Shown here piece after piece: positions 1 to 9,413 of a stretch of DNA of 64,000 nucleotides. The stretch is from NCBI RefSeq assembly GCF_945882965.1, contig NZ_CAMCWY010000007.1, forward strand, positions 1 to 64,000, given 5' to 3'. The notes beneath the pieces are model-generated. The model was not told the origin of the DNA and did no database searches. It saw nothing but the letters and a program-made list of their open reading frames with translations. Origin of the DNA: Sphingorhabdus sp. EL138 (lineage in GTDB: Bacteria > Pseudomonadota > Alphaproteobacteria > Sphingomonadales > Sphingomonadaceae). A program made the position numbers and the translations under genes. Positions within the stretch are counted from its first letter, which is position 1, and every line of letters starts with the position of its first letter.

Positions 1-297
<297 letters not shown>

Positions 298-315
298 TCA
301 AAAGGAGAAACGGAT

Positions 316-696
316 ATGTTTAGTCACATGATGGTCGGCAGCAATGATATTGCCCGTTCAAAGAAATTTTACGACGCAACCTTTGCTGCCATGGGCGGAA
401 AGCCAGGGATCGAAGACCCTAAGGGCCGTTTGATCTATATGCACAATGGATCGCTGTTTCTTGTCACACCGCCAATCGACGGCAATCCGGCAACGCACGG
501 CAATGGCTCCACGGTCGGTTTTGCTATGACCCCGGACCAAGCCAATGCATGGCATGAGGCGGGCGTCGACAATGGCGGCGTGGCGATTGAAGATGCGCCC
601 GGCATCCGCGAAGGCAACGGCATGAAAATGTACCTCGCCTATTTGCGCGATCCCGATGGCAACAAGCTGTGCGCCTTGCACCGCGTCACGGACTAA
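316..696 (+). CDS. VOC-family (glyoxalase/bleomycin-resistance fold) protein
   Basis: A 126-residue protein with one vicinal-oxygen-chelate module pair. The start MFSHMMVGSNDIARSKKFYD is the usual first strand and helix of VOC proteins, and the C-terminal AYLRDPDGNKLCALH carries the conserved DPDGN turn. A good ribosome site (AAAGGAG) lies just before the ATG. It sits 18 bp after the formaldehyde dehydrogenase gene and before a tRNA deacylase and fghA, so it is probably in the same operon. VOC proteins of this kind are often annotated as glyoxalases, but the substrate cannot be read from the sequence. A role linked to aldehyde or glutathione-adduct metabolism is an inference from the neighbours. 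Confidence 0.85.
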   Translation: MFSHMMVGSNDIARSKKFYDATFAAMGGKPGIEDPKGRLIYMHNGSLFLVTPPIDGNPATHGNGSTVGFAMTPDQANAWHEAGVDNGGVAIEDAPGIREGNGMKMYLAYLRDPDGNKLCALHRVTD

Positions 697-709
697 TAAG
701 ACTAACGCT

Positions 710-1216
710 ATGACCGATGCCGAAGCGCAGCTTTATACAGACCTAGCCGCGCTCGGCGTCGCCTATAAAGTCCATGAACATCCTGCGGTGTTTACCGTGA
801 CCGAGAGTGCCGCGCATAATGATTCCATTCCCGGGGCGCATACCAAGAACCTGTTCCTGAAGGATAAGGCGGGGGATTATTATCTCGTGACCGTTCCGGC
901 CGAAGCGCGTGTCGATCTAAAGGCGTTGCCTGCTGCGGTTGGGTGCGGCCGCGTCAGCTTTGGCAAGGCAGAGGATATGGAGCGCCTGCTGGGCATCACG
1001 CCCGGTTCCGTCACGGCTTTGGCTGCGATCAACGATGTTGCTGGCGCAGTGCGCTTCGTCCTTGACGCATCGTTAATGGATGCCGAGCTTATCAATTGCC
1101 ACCCGCTGCGTAACAATGCCACCCTTGGGCTTGCGCTCGATGACCTTGTGCGGGCGCTGACCTTTTGGCGCCACCCACCGTTGATCAAACCTATCCCGAT
1201 ATTGGAGCCAGCATGA
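710..1216 (+). CDS. YbaK/ProX-type aminoacyl-tRNA deacylase (prolyl-tRNA editing family)
   Basis: A 168-residue single-domain protein of the YbaK/EbsC superfamily. GAHTKNLFLKD (about residues 42-52) contains the invariant lysine (K46) that positions the tRNA 3' end in this family, and FGKAEDMERLLGITPGSV is the conserved mid region. It resembles the free-standing PrdX/ProXp group, which removes alanine or cysteine wrongly attached to tRNA-Pro. I chose the ATG at 710; a longer in-frame extension from 656 would overlap the VOC gene and has no family resemblance. Its stop overlaps the fghA start (ATGA), so the two are translationally coupled, although no functional link to formaldehyde is known. 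Confidence 0.88.
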   Translation: MTDAEAQLYTDLAALGVAYKVHEHPAVFTVTESAAHNDSIPGAHTKNLFLKDKAGDYYLVTVPAEARVDLKALPAAVGCGRVSFGKAEDMERLLGITPGSVTALAAINDVAGAVRFVLDASLMDAELINCHPLRNNATLGLALDDLVRALTFWRHPPLIKPIPILEPA

Positions 1217-2058
1217 CCATAGAAACTATCTCCACCAACATTGCCTTTGGCGGCGTCCAAGGCGTGTATCGCCACGCCTCTGCGGCAACGGCTACCGACA
1301 TGACATTTTCGGTCTATGTGCCTCCACATGAAGAGGGCGCATTGCTGCCCATCGTCTGGTTTCTGTCGGGCCTGACGTGCACTCATGCCAATGTGACCGA
1401 GAAGGGCGAATTTCGCCGTGCGTGTGCGGAACTTGGTTTGATCTTTATCGCGCCAGACACCAGCCCGCGTGGCGAAGGCGTTGCCGACGATCCGGAAGCC
1501 GCCTATGATTTCGGCCTTGGCGCTGGCTTTTACGTTGATGCGACACAAGCGCCATTCGATCAGCATTACCGGATGCGCGATTATATCGAAAATGAACTAC
1601 CCGCCATCATTGCAGCGCATTTTCCCGCCGATATGCAGCGGCAAGCGATTATGGGGCATTCCATGGGCGGACATGGCGCGTTGACCATAAGTTTGCGGAA
1701 CCCTGGGCGGTTCCGGTCAACATCCGCGCTTGCGCCTATCGTGTCGCCCTTGAACTGTCCCTGGGGTGAAAAGGCGCTGGGTGGTTATATCGGGCAAGAC
1801 CGAGCCCATTGGCGCGCGTATGACAGCGTCGCGTTGATTGCGGATGGCGCGCGCTTGCCTGACCTTTTGGTCGACCAAGGGAGTGACGACAATTTCTTAG
1901 AGGCACAACTCAAAACGCATTTGCTTACCGAGCAGTGCGCAGCCGTTGGTCAACCAGCGACCATCCGCATGCAGCCAGGATATGACCACAGCTATTATTT
2001 CATCTCGACCTTCATGGGCGCACATCTTACTTGGCATGCTGAACGCTTGAAAGGCTAG
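1213..2058 (+). CDS. fghA: S-formylglutathione hydrolase
   Basis: A 281-residue alpha/beta hydrolase of the esterase D family. The nucleophile elbow is GHSMGGHGAL with Ser150; an Asp near 227 (DQGSDDNFL) and a His near 262 (PGYDHSYYF) complete the catalytic triad. FLSGLTCTHANVTEKG is the family signature near residues 50-66. It hydrolyses S-formylglutathione to formate and glutathione, the step after the dehydrogenase at the window start. The start at 1213 overlaps the preceding stop by 4 nt; a longer extension to 1165 lies wholly inside the upstream gene and is not needed. Length is normal for the family. Confidence 0.96.
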   Translation: MTIETISTNIAFGGVQGVYRHASAATATDMTFSVYVPPHEEGALLPIVWFLSGLTCTHANVTEKGEFRRACAELGLIFIAPDTSPRGEGVADDPEAAYDFGLGAGFYVDATQAPFDQHYRMRDYIENELPAIIAAHFPADMQRQAIMGHSMGGHGALTISLRNPGRFRSTSALAPIVSPLNCPWGEKALGGYIGQDRAHWRAYDSVALIADGARLPDLLVDQGSDDNFLEAQLKTHLLTEQCAAVGQPATIRMQPGYDHSYYFISTFMGAHLTWHAERLKG

Positions 2059-2111
2059 GATTTTGGGCATTGGCAAAATCCTATCTAGCGGGTTAAAGTG
2101 CCCAATGTCGT

Positions 2112-2185
2112 GCGGGTGTAGCTCAATGGTAGAGCAGCAGCTTCCCAAGCTGAATACGGGGGTTCGATTCCCCTCACCCGCTCCA
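2112..2185 (+). tRNA. tRNA-Gly (anticodon CCC)
   Basis: A 74-nt cloverleaf: acceptor stem GCGGGTG/CACCCGC, D arm GCTC...GAGC, anticodon loop TTCCCAA giving CCC, T arm with GGTTCGATTCC, discriminator T and an encoded CCA. The sequence is very close to bacterial tRNA-Gly(CCC). Its 3' end lies only 14 nt before the pabB start, so the tRNA and pabB are probably on one transcript. Confidence 0.95.
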
Positions 2186-2199
2186 TCGACACCCACCGC

Positions 2200-3945
2200 A
2201 TGATCCCTAAAGAGGGGCCTTTCGTTCTGCTTGATGATGCGCGAACGCATGGTGCATCACCTGCACGGCTTTATACAAATCCGGTTGAAGTCCTGACCGC
2301 TTATGATGCTGACGCGCTAATTGCGCTACTCGTCTCGCTTCGGCAAGCGCAGCGAGAAGGCCTGCATGCGGCCGGATTTTTCGGCTATGCGGCTGGCGCA
2401 CACCTTTTGCCCAGCCTGGCACGTGCGCCATCTGGATTGCTGGCATGGTTTGGATTATTCCAGAATTTCAGTACTATAGACACTGACGTTGTGACGTCCT
2501 TGTTACCCGACCCCGTTGGCACGTGGTTGTCTGAACTTCGTCCGGGCATATCGCGCGACGACTATAGCCGGGCCTTTGCCACGGTGCAGGAATATATCCG
2601 TGCCGGGGATATTTATCAGGCCAATCTGACTTTCCCGCTGACGGCGGATTACGCTGGCGATCCGCTCGCATTATATGCTGCGTTGCGCGCGCGTGCGCGG
2701 GCCGGCTATGGGGGGGTGATCTGGACCGGGCAGACACATTATCTGTCTTTCTCACCGGAGCTGTTTTTTGCGTTGAAAGACAAAAGGATAACGACCAAGC
2801 CCATGAAGGGGACGGCGCAGCGGTCGACCGATCCGGTGGCGGATGCACAGGCTGCCGCGCATTTGCGTATGGATCCAAAGCAACGGGCCGAGAATCTGAT
2901 GATTGTTGATCTGTTGCGTAATGACGTATCGCGCGTGTGCACGGCGGGCAGCGTTAAGGTACCCGAGCTTTTCCATGTTGAAAGCTATCCCACGGTGCAC
3001 CAGATGACCTCTACGGTCACCGGAGTGCTAGCCGACGGACATGATGCCATTGACGTCATAAAGGCTTTGTTTCCCTGTGGCTCGATCACCGGGGCACCGA
3101 AAATCCGCGCCATGCAAGTCGTCGAAGAGGTCGAAGCTGCGTCACGTGGCATATATTGCGGCTCCATCGGTCGGATAGATGACAATGGCGACGCCGCATT
3201 CAACGTCGCTATTCGGACATTTACGGTGTGTGAAGAAACAAAGTCCCTCTCGCTTGGCTTAGGATCCGGAGTGGTAGCCGATTCCATCGAAGCAGATGAA
3301 TGGGCCGAATGTTTGGCCAAGGGGGATTTCGCTAAATTGGAAAATCATGGTTTTGATCTCATCGAAACGATGCGGTTTGAGCCTATGGCGGGTATCTTGC
3401 GGCTGGAGGATCATCTTGAACGGATGAAATTCAGCGCGGCTTCCTTTGGCTTCGAATTTGACCGGCACGAACTGCGCAACCGCTTGCATGCGAGTGTTTT
3501 CCACCTCGACCGTCTCTCCAAAATTCGCCTGATGGCATCGCGGCATGGCGCACAGGCAGTTGAGATTTGGCCGTTGAAAGATGTAACCGAGTGGCGGGTT
3601 GCTGTAGTCCCGTTGCCCGTCGATGCGGTTGATTTCCGGCTACGGCATAAAATTTCCGACCGCGCCTTTTACGATGAAGCGCGCACATCACGGCCAGATT
3701 GCGATGAAGTGGTTTTTGTGGGCAGCGATGGCTTGCTGACCGAAGGCAGCATCACCGCCATATTTGTCGAGCGCGATGGCAAGTTGTTGACCCCGCGACT
3801 GGAAACAGGCCTGCTGCCCTCGATATTGCGTCGTGAACTGCTTGCCTCGGGCAAGGCGGAAGAAGCTGACCTGAGGATAGAGGATCTGTCTGATGGATTT
3901 TGGGTCGGTAACAGTGTGCGCGGATTAATCAGAGCTAGGTCCTGA
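2200..3945 (+). CDS. pabB: Aminodeoxychorismate synthase component I fused to an aminotransferase class IV (4-amino-4-deoxychorismate lyase) domain
   Basis: A 581-residue fusion. Residues about 118-378 are the chorismate-binding domain, with GDIYQANLTF (136-145), PMKGTAQR (201-208), and FPCGSITGAPKIRAM (291-305). From about 385 a class IV aminotransferase domain follows, starting FDLIETMRF. HKISDRAFYDEAR carries the PLP lysine (K484). Together the two halves convert chorismate and ammonia through 4-amino-4-deoxychorismate to p-aminobenzoate for folate. The glutamine amidotransferase subunit (PabA/TrpG) is not in the window. The ATG is 14 nt downstream of tRNA-Gly, which leaves little room for its own promoter. 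Confidence 0.93.
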   Translation: MIPKEGPFVLLDDARTHGASPARLYTNPVEVLTAYDADALIALLVSLRQAQREGLHAAGFFGYAAGAHLLPSLARAPSGLLAWFGLFQNFSTIDTDVVTSLLPDPVGTWLSELRPGISRDDYSRAFATVQEYIRAGDIYQANLTFPLTADYAGDPLALYAALRARARAGYGGVIWTGQTHYLSFSPELFFALKDKRITTKPMKGTAQRSTDPVADAQAAAHLRMDPKQRAENLMIVDLLRNDVSRVCTAGSVKVPELFHVESYPTVHQMTSTVTGVLADGHDAIDVIKALFPCGSITGAPKIRAMQVVEEVEAASRGIYCGSIGRIDDNGDAAFNVAIRTFTVCEETKSLSLGLGSGVVADSIEADEWAECLAKGDFAKLENHGFDLIETMRFEPMAGILRLEDHLERMKFSAASFGFEFDRHELRNRLHASVFHLDRLSKIRLMASRHGAQAVEIWPLKDVTEWRVAVVPLPVDAVDFRLRHKISDRAFYDEARTSRPDCDEVVFVGSDGLLTEGSITAIFVERDGKLLTPRLETGLLPSILRRELLASGKAEEADLRIEDLSDGFWVGNSVRGLIRARS

Positions 3946-3950
3946 CCCTA
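3935..3950. repeat. 16-nt direct repeat, copy 1 (CTAGGTCCTGACCCTA)
   Basis: The same 16 bases occur exactly at 44230-44245. Here the element covers the pabB stop codon and is followed by ATAGGGTT, which makes a small palindrome (ACCCTAATAGGGT). Both copies lie at the 3' end of a plus-strand gene. A short dispersed repeat is the simplest reading; function unknown. Confidence 0.5.
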
Positions 3951-4010
3951 ATAGGGTTGCGTAACTTTTGACGAGCCATTAGGGGCAGACACGCAATTTC
4001 TGTTCAATAA

Positions 4011-5234
<1,224 letters not shown>

Positions 5235-5362
5235 GCGCGCCAAATAGGGGCAATGGAACGCGTTAAGCTGCGCTTCATCCTACCTCTGCTTGAAACCTTT
5301 GGGACCTCAAGTGCGTATCTGCTGCGGCTTGTAAATTGGGCACCCGAAAAGAGAGATAAAAG

Positions 5363-5425
5363 ATGGACGGCATTTTCCACTTTCTGCGCTCGGACTTGGC
5401 CCTGCGCCTTTTGGGCGCATCATGA
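5363..5425 (+). CDS. Possible 20-residue leader peptide overlapping msrA
   Basis: A short frame starting at an ATG preceded by GAGAGATAAAAG encodes MDGIFHFLRSDLALRLLGAS. Its TGA overlaps the msrA ATG as ATGA, an arrangement seen with translational coupling. It could be a true leader or the remnant of a slightly longer small protein cut by a mutation. Too short to prove from composition. Confidence 0.3.
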   Translation: MDGIFHFLRSDLALRLLGAS

Positions 5426-6123
5426 AAAAGAGTCGCAAATCGCCAAAGCGCATTTTTCTTACGCTGAACATTGGGTTGCTGTTGGGAATGGCCGCGGCAT
5501 GCGGATCAAACATCGGCGCGCCAATCGGTAGCGCCCATGCGACTGAGGGTATTGCGATATCTGCGCCCGCCACACGCATCACGGAACCAAAGGCGCAGCA
5601 AGTGGCGGTGTTTGCTGGCGGCTGCTTTTGGGGCGTGGAGGCTGTATTTGAACGTGTGAAGGGCGTTACACGCGTCGAGTCTGGCTATTCAGGCGACACC
5701 AAAGCGACAGCGGATTATAATCTTGTCAGTGCCGGGCGGACGAAGCACGCGGAGTCGGTACGGATTTATTATGACCCGGCGCGCGTTAGCTATAATGATT
5801 TGCTGCACATATTCTTTTCAGTGGCACATGACCCGACGCAATTGAATCGTCAGGGACCTGACCGAGGCAAGCAATACCGGACGGCTATCTTTCCCGCCAA
5901 TGCTGCGCAGAAAAATGCCGCACGCACCTATATCGCACAACTGGGTAAGGCGTCGTATTGGAAGAAGCCCATCGTTACCAAGATTGAGCCCTTCAGTTTC
6001 TATCCTGCAGAATCTTACCATCAGGACTTCATGGTGAAGAACCCGCGCCACCCGTATATTGTGCAGTGGGACAAGCCGAAAATTGCCAATCTTAACCGGC
6101 TATTTGCAAGTCGCGCTCGCTAA
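5422..6123 (+). CDS. msrA: Peptide-methionine (S)-S-oxide reductase MsrA with an export signal
   Basis: A 233-residue protein. Residues about 62-220 are the MsrA domain: AGGCFWGVEAVF with the catalytic Cys68, SGYSGD, and FHQDF-like YHQDFMVKNP. It reduces methionine-S-sulfoxide in proteins. Unlike the usual cytosolic form, it begins with a basic, hydrophobic leader (MKKSRKSPKRIFLTLNIGL) ending at a Cys (residue 27) or at AHA (38-40), so a lipoprotein or periplasmic location is likely. A separate MsrB without a signal peptide lies at 29.2-29.6 kb. The start codon overlaps the stop of a 20-codon frame upstream. Confidence 0.93.
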   Translation: MKKSRKSPKRIFLTLNIGLLLGMAAACGSNIGAPIGSAHATEGIAISAPATRITEPKAQQVAVFAGGCFWGVEAVFERVKGVTRVESGYSGDTKATADYNLVSAGRTKHAESVRIYYDPARVSYNDLLHIFFSVAHDPTQLNRQGPDRGKQYRTAIFPANAAQKNAARTYIAQLGKASYWKKPIVTKIEPFSFYPAESYHQDFMVKNPRHPYIVQWDKPKIANLNRLFASRAR

Positions 6124-6749
6124 TCAGCCGCGATAGGCGGGGATGGCCCAGCCTTTCCAAATGGCCATGGCGCGTAAGGCAAAGCCTGCAAGCGCGCTGA
6201 TCCCGGCAGCTGGCAACACTTCTATGTTTAGATAAATCAATAGTCCGAAAAGGCCCGAGGCAAGCGCCGCCGCCGTCACATAGATTTCAGGTTTAAGCAA
6301 AATGGAAGGCTCACCCGCCAAGACATCACGGATGATGCCGCCAACACAGGCGGTGATGCCGCCCATCATCATTGCGGGCAATAAAGGCACGCCAAGGGTG
6401 AGCGTTTCCAAGTGCCAAACACTGCGTAAATCGCGATACCAACAGCGTCGAACCAGTCGAGCGCGCGGTCGTTCCAGACAGTGCGCGGTGTGACCCAGAC
6501 TAGCCCTGCCGTGATCAGACAGGTGGCGGCAAAGCGCCAATCCTGTACCCAAAATACCGGCGCACCAATCAACAGGTCACGCACGGTTCCGCCGCCAGCA
6601 CCGGTAATCAGCGCGAAGAAGGAAAAGGTGACAAGTGTCTGCTTGCGTTGCGCTGCTGCCAGTGCACCGGATGCCGCAAAAACAGCGATACCAAATAGGT
6701 CGAGCCCTGAAATCATGGCCGGGGCCATCTGGACCGTTTGCGGCACCAT
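6124..6749 (-). pseudogene. UPF0126/TRIC-type membrane channel gene with a one-base frameshift
   Basis: The N-terminal part (from the ATG at 6749, MVPQTVQMAPAMISGLDLFG) and the C-terminal part (TLTLGVPLLPAMMMGG to the stop at 6124) lie in different frames. Together they make one UPF0126 protein of about 208 residues with two similar halves, each with a glycine-rich GAGGGTVRDLL or CVGGIIRDVL motif and about three membrane segments. The break is at 6405-6407, a run of three T on the plus strand; one more T would restore the frame (GTWK followed by TLTLG). The start overlaps the lpd stop (TAATG), so it was the last gene of the TCA operon. A real loss or a homopolymer sequencing error are both possible. 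Confidence 0.8.
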
Positions 6750-8158
6750 TACATATGGATCGGCTTGCCAGTCACCGCCATCGCCGCTTCCTTCAAGGCT
6801 TCGGCATGTGTTGGATGCGCGTGGCAGGTATAGGCAATATCTTCTGATGTTGCGCCAAATTCCATCGCAGTACACGCTTCGGCAATCATGGCTCCGGCAA
6901 TCGACGCAATGATGTGGACGCCCAAAACACGGTCGGTTTTCGCATCCGCAATGACCTTCACAAAACCATCGGTGTCGCGGTTAGTCTTTGCCCGGCTATT
7001 CGCCATCATCGGGAATTTACCGACCTTGATCTCGTCACCTGACGCAGCCGCTTTTTCCTTGGCTTCTTCTTCGGTCAAGCCAACGCTCGCAATTTCCGGA
7101 TAGGTATAGACCACGCTCGGAATGACGTCATGGTTGACGATTCCCGTCAGGCCAGCGATATATTCTGCTGCCGCAATGCCTTCATCCTCTGCCTTGTGCG
7201 CAAGCATTGGGCCGGGGCAGACATCACCCACGGCATAGATGCCCGGAACACGTGTCTGGAAATCATGGCCAATCTCAATTTGGCCACGCGCGTTGACCGT
7301 CAGCCCTGCTTTGTCCAGCGCAAGGCCGTCTGTCTTCGCGCGGCGTCCAATGGCGACAAGCACGCAATCGGCTTCGATGGTTTCACTGGCACCGCCTGCC
7401 GATGGTTCAACGGTCAATGTGGCAGTTCCGCGATTGACGGTTGCGCCCGTGACCTTTGTAGCCGTGCGGATGTTGAAGCCCTGTTTCTTGAAAATCTTGG
7501 CCGCTTCCTTGCGTACTTCGCCGTCCATGCCGGGCAAAATCTGGTCAAGATATTCAACCACGGTGACTTGTGCGCCGAGGCGCAGCCATACGCTGCCAAG
7601 CTCAAGGCCAATAACCCCACCGCCGATCACCACCAAATGTTTTGGAACCTTTGGCAAGGCAAGCGCGCCAGTGGAATCGACGATGACTTTCTGGTCAATC
7701 ATGACGCCCGGCAATGTCATGACCGAGGAACCTGTTGCGATCATGATATTTTTTGCGGTGTAGCTTTTACCAGCAACATCCAAGCTGTTAGCCGATGTGA
7801 ATGCCGCTTTGCCTTTAAGCCAATCGACCTTGTTCTTCTTAAACAGAAATTCGATACCGCCAGTCAGCTCGCCAACCGCCTTCGCCTTTTCGGCATGCAT
7901 TTGGTCGAGGTTAAGCGATACGCCCGTAAAGTCGATACCGAATTTCGTCAGCGAACCTGATTGCGCTTCATGAAACATTTCTGAGGCATGCAGCAATGCC
8001 TTGGATGGAATGCATCCGACGTTCAGGCATGTGCCGCCCAATGTTTCCCGGCTTTCAACGCATGCCGTCTTCAGCCCCAATTGTGCAGCGCGGATTGCGG
8101 CGACATAGCCGCCCGGACCCGCGCCAATAACGATCAGGTCGTAATCATGTTCTGCCAT
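6749..8158 (-). CDS. lpdA: Dihydrolipoyl dehydrogenase (E3)
   Basis: A 469-residue FAD flavoprotein disulfide reductase. GAGPGGYVAA (12-21) binds FAD; GGTCLNVGCIPSK (41-53) contains the redox pair C44/C49; GGGVIGLELG binds NAD; AVGDVCPGPMLAHKAEDEG is the second FAD contact; HAHPTHAE near the C-terminus gives the active-site His-Glu pair. It reoxidises dihydrolipoyl groups of the 2-oxoglutarate dehydrogenase complex. The gene is 12 bp after sucB and shares a TAATG overlap with the next membrane-protein gene. Normal length, no defects. Confidence 0.97.
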   Translation of the reverse strand: MAEHDYDLIVIGAGPGGYVAAIRAAQLGLKTACVESRETLGGTCLNVGCIPSKALLHASEMFHEAQSGSLTKFGIDFTGVSLNLDQMHAEKAKAVGELTGGIEFLFKKNKVDWLKGKAAFTSANSLDVAGKSYTAKNIMIATGSSVMTLPGVMIDQKVIVDSTGALALPKVPKHLVVIGGGVIGLELGSVWLRLGAQVTVVEYLDQILPGMDGEVRKEAAKIFKKQGFNIRTATKVTGATVNRGTATLTVEPSAGGASETIEADCVLVAIGRRAKTDGLALDKAGLTVNARGQIEIGHDFQTRVPGIYAVGDVCPGPMLAHKAEDEGIAAAEYIAGLTGIVNHDVIPSVVYTYPEIASVGLTEEEAKEKAAASGDEIKVGKFPMMANSRAKTNRDTDGFVKVIADAKTDRVLGVHIIASIAGAMIAEACTAMEFGATSEDIAYTCHAHPTHAEALKEAAMAVTGKPIHM

Positions 8159-8170
8159 GGATCAGGCTCC

Positions 8171-9403
8171 TTAAAGGTCGATCAACAACCGGGTCGGGTC
8201 TTCAATCGCCTCTTTGACGATCTTCAGGAAGGTAACAGCTTCGCGGCCGTCGATGAGGCGGTGGTCATAGCTTAACGCCACATACATCATTGGGCGCACC
8301 ACGACCTGCCCGTCGCGCACAACTGCGCGGTCTTCGATACGGTGTAGGCCAAGCACTGCCGATTGCGGGGGGTTGATGATCGGGGTCGACATCAGGCTGC
8401 CGAACACACCGCCATTTGAAATGGTGAAGGTGCCGCCGGACATGTCGTCCATCGTCAAGGTGCCGGCCTTCGCCTTTGCGCCAAAGTCGCCGATGGCCTT
8501 TTCAATTTGCGCGAAGCTCATGGCGTCCGCATTGCGCACGACAGGCACCACAAGGCCGTTGGGTGCGCTGACTGCGACCGATACATCAAGGTAATTGTGA
8601 TAGACGATTTCATCGCCTTCAATCTTTGCATTGACCGAAGGGACATCGCGTGCGGCCAAGGCTACGGCTTTGGTGAAAAAGCCCATGAAGCCCAAGCGTA
8701 CGCCATGCTTCTTTTCAAACAGATCTTTGTAGGTCGCGCGTGCTTCCATCACCGCTGACATATCAACATCGTTGAACGTTGTCAGCAACGCGGCGGTGTC
8801 TTGCGCGGACTTCAGGCGCTTGGCGATGGTCTGACGCAGACGTGTCATCTTCACGCGCTCTTCCTGACGCGCGCCTGTTGCTTGCGTTGTTGGCGCAGCA
8901 GTGAAGGCTGCGTCGGCAGATGGCGCAGGCGCGCCCTTGGCGGCAGCCACAACATCTTCCTTTGTCAGGCGACCGTCTTTGCCCGTACCTTTGATCTTGC
9001 TTGGGTCAATGCCAAGTTCCAACACAAGGCGGCGCACAGCGGGCGAGAGGGGCAGGTCGCTATTTTCTGTTTCGGCGGCAGGCGCAGCGATGGTTGCCAC
9101 CGCAGGCGCGACTGCCGCTACAGCCATAGCGGGAGCAGGGGTCGCAACAGGTGCGGTGGCACCGGTTCCGGCATCGATTGATCCGATGACTGCGCCTACA
9201 TTGACGGTCGCACCTTCTTCAACGGCATAAGCGCCCATGATGCCTGCAACGGGCGATGGCACCTCAACCGCAACCTTGTCCGTTTCAAGGCTGGCGATCG
9301 GTTCATCGATAGCTACCGCCTCGCCCGGTTTCTTCAACCATTGACCAAGCGTTGCTTCAGTGATGGACTCGCCCAATACGGGGACTTTAACTTCAGTGCT
9401 CAT
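8171..9403 (-). CDS. sucB: Dihydrolipoyllysine succinyltransferase (2-oxoglutarate dehydrogenase E2)
   Basis: A 410-residue E2. Residues 1-77 are a single lipoyl domain with the lipoylated lysine K43 in [11 protein letters not shown]. An Ala/Pro-rich linker follows, then the peripheral subunit-binding domain (about 118-152, [14 protein letters not shown]) and the acyltransferase core from about 180 to the end, with the active-site [12 protein letters not shown]. It moves the succinyl group from E1 to CoA. One lipoyl domain is normal for 2-oxoglutarate-type E2. It lies between sucA (10 bp) and lpd (12 bp), in one operon. Confidence 0.97.
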   Translation of the reverse strand: MSTEVKVPVLGESITEATLGQWLKKPGEAVAIDEPIASLETDKVAVEVPSPVAGIMGAYAVEEGATVNVGAVIGSIDAGTGATAPVATPAPAMAVAAVAPAVATIAAPAAETENSDLPLSPAVRRLVLELGIDPSKIKGTGKDGRLTKEDVVAAAKGAPAPSADAAFTAAPTTQATGARQEERVKMTRLRQTIAKRLKSAQDTAALLTTFNDVDMSAVMEARATYKDLFEKKHGVRLGFMGFFTKAVALAARDVPSVNAKIEGDEIVYHNYLDVSVAVSAPNGLVVPVVRNADAMSFAQIEKAIGDFGAKAKAGTLTMDDMSGGTFTISNGGVFGSLMSTPIINPPQSAVLGLHRIEDRAVVRDGQVVVRPMMYVALSYDHRLIDGREAVTFLKIVKEAIEDPTRLLIDL

Positions 9404-9413
9404 AATCTAATCC

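Noticed and set aside
880-1566. Long minus-strand frame opposite the tRNA deacylase and fghA genes
   Set aside because: It is a shadow of two well-supported plus-strand genes and has no family resemblance.
5253-5531. Plus-strand frame of 92 codons overlapping the msrA start
   Set aside because: No family match and it overlaps the msrA signal peptide; the spacer is better explained as a leader.
7130-7960. Plus-strand frame of 276 codons opposite lpdA
   Set aside because: Antisense of a complete, motif-rich dihydrolipoyl dehydrogenase; residue composition is typical of a shadow frame.
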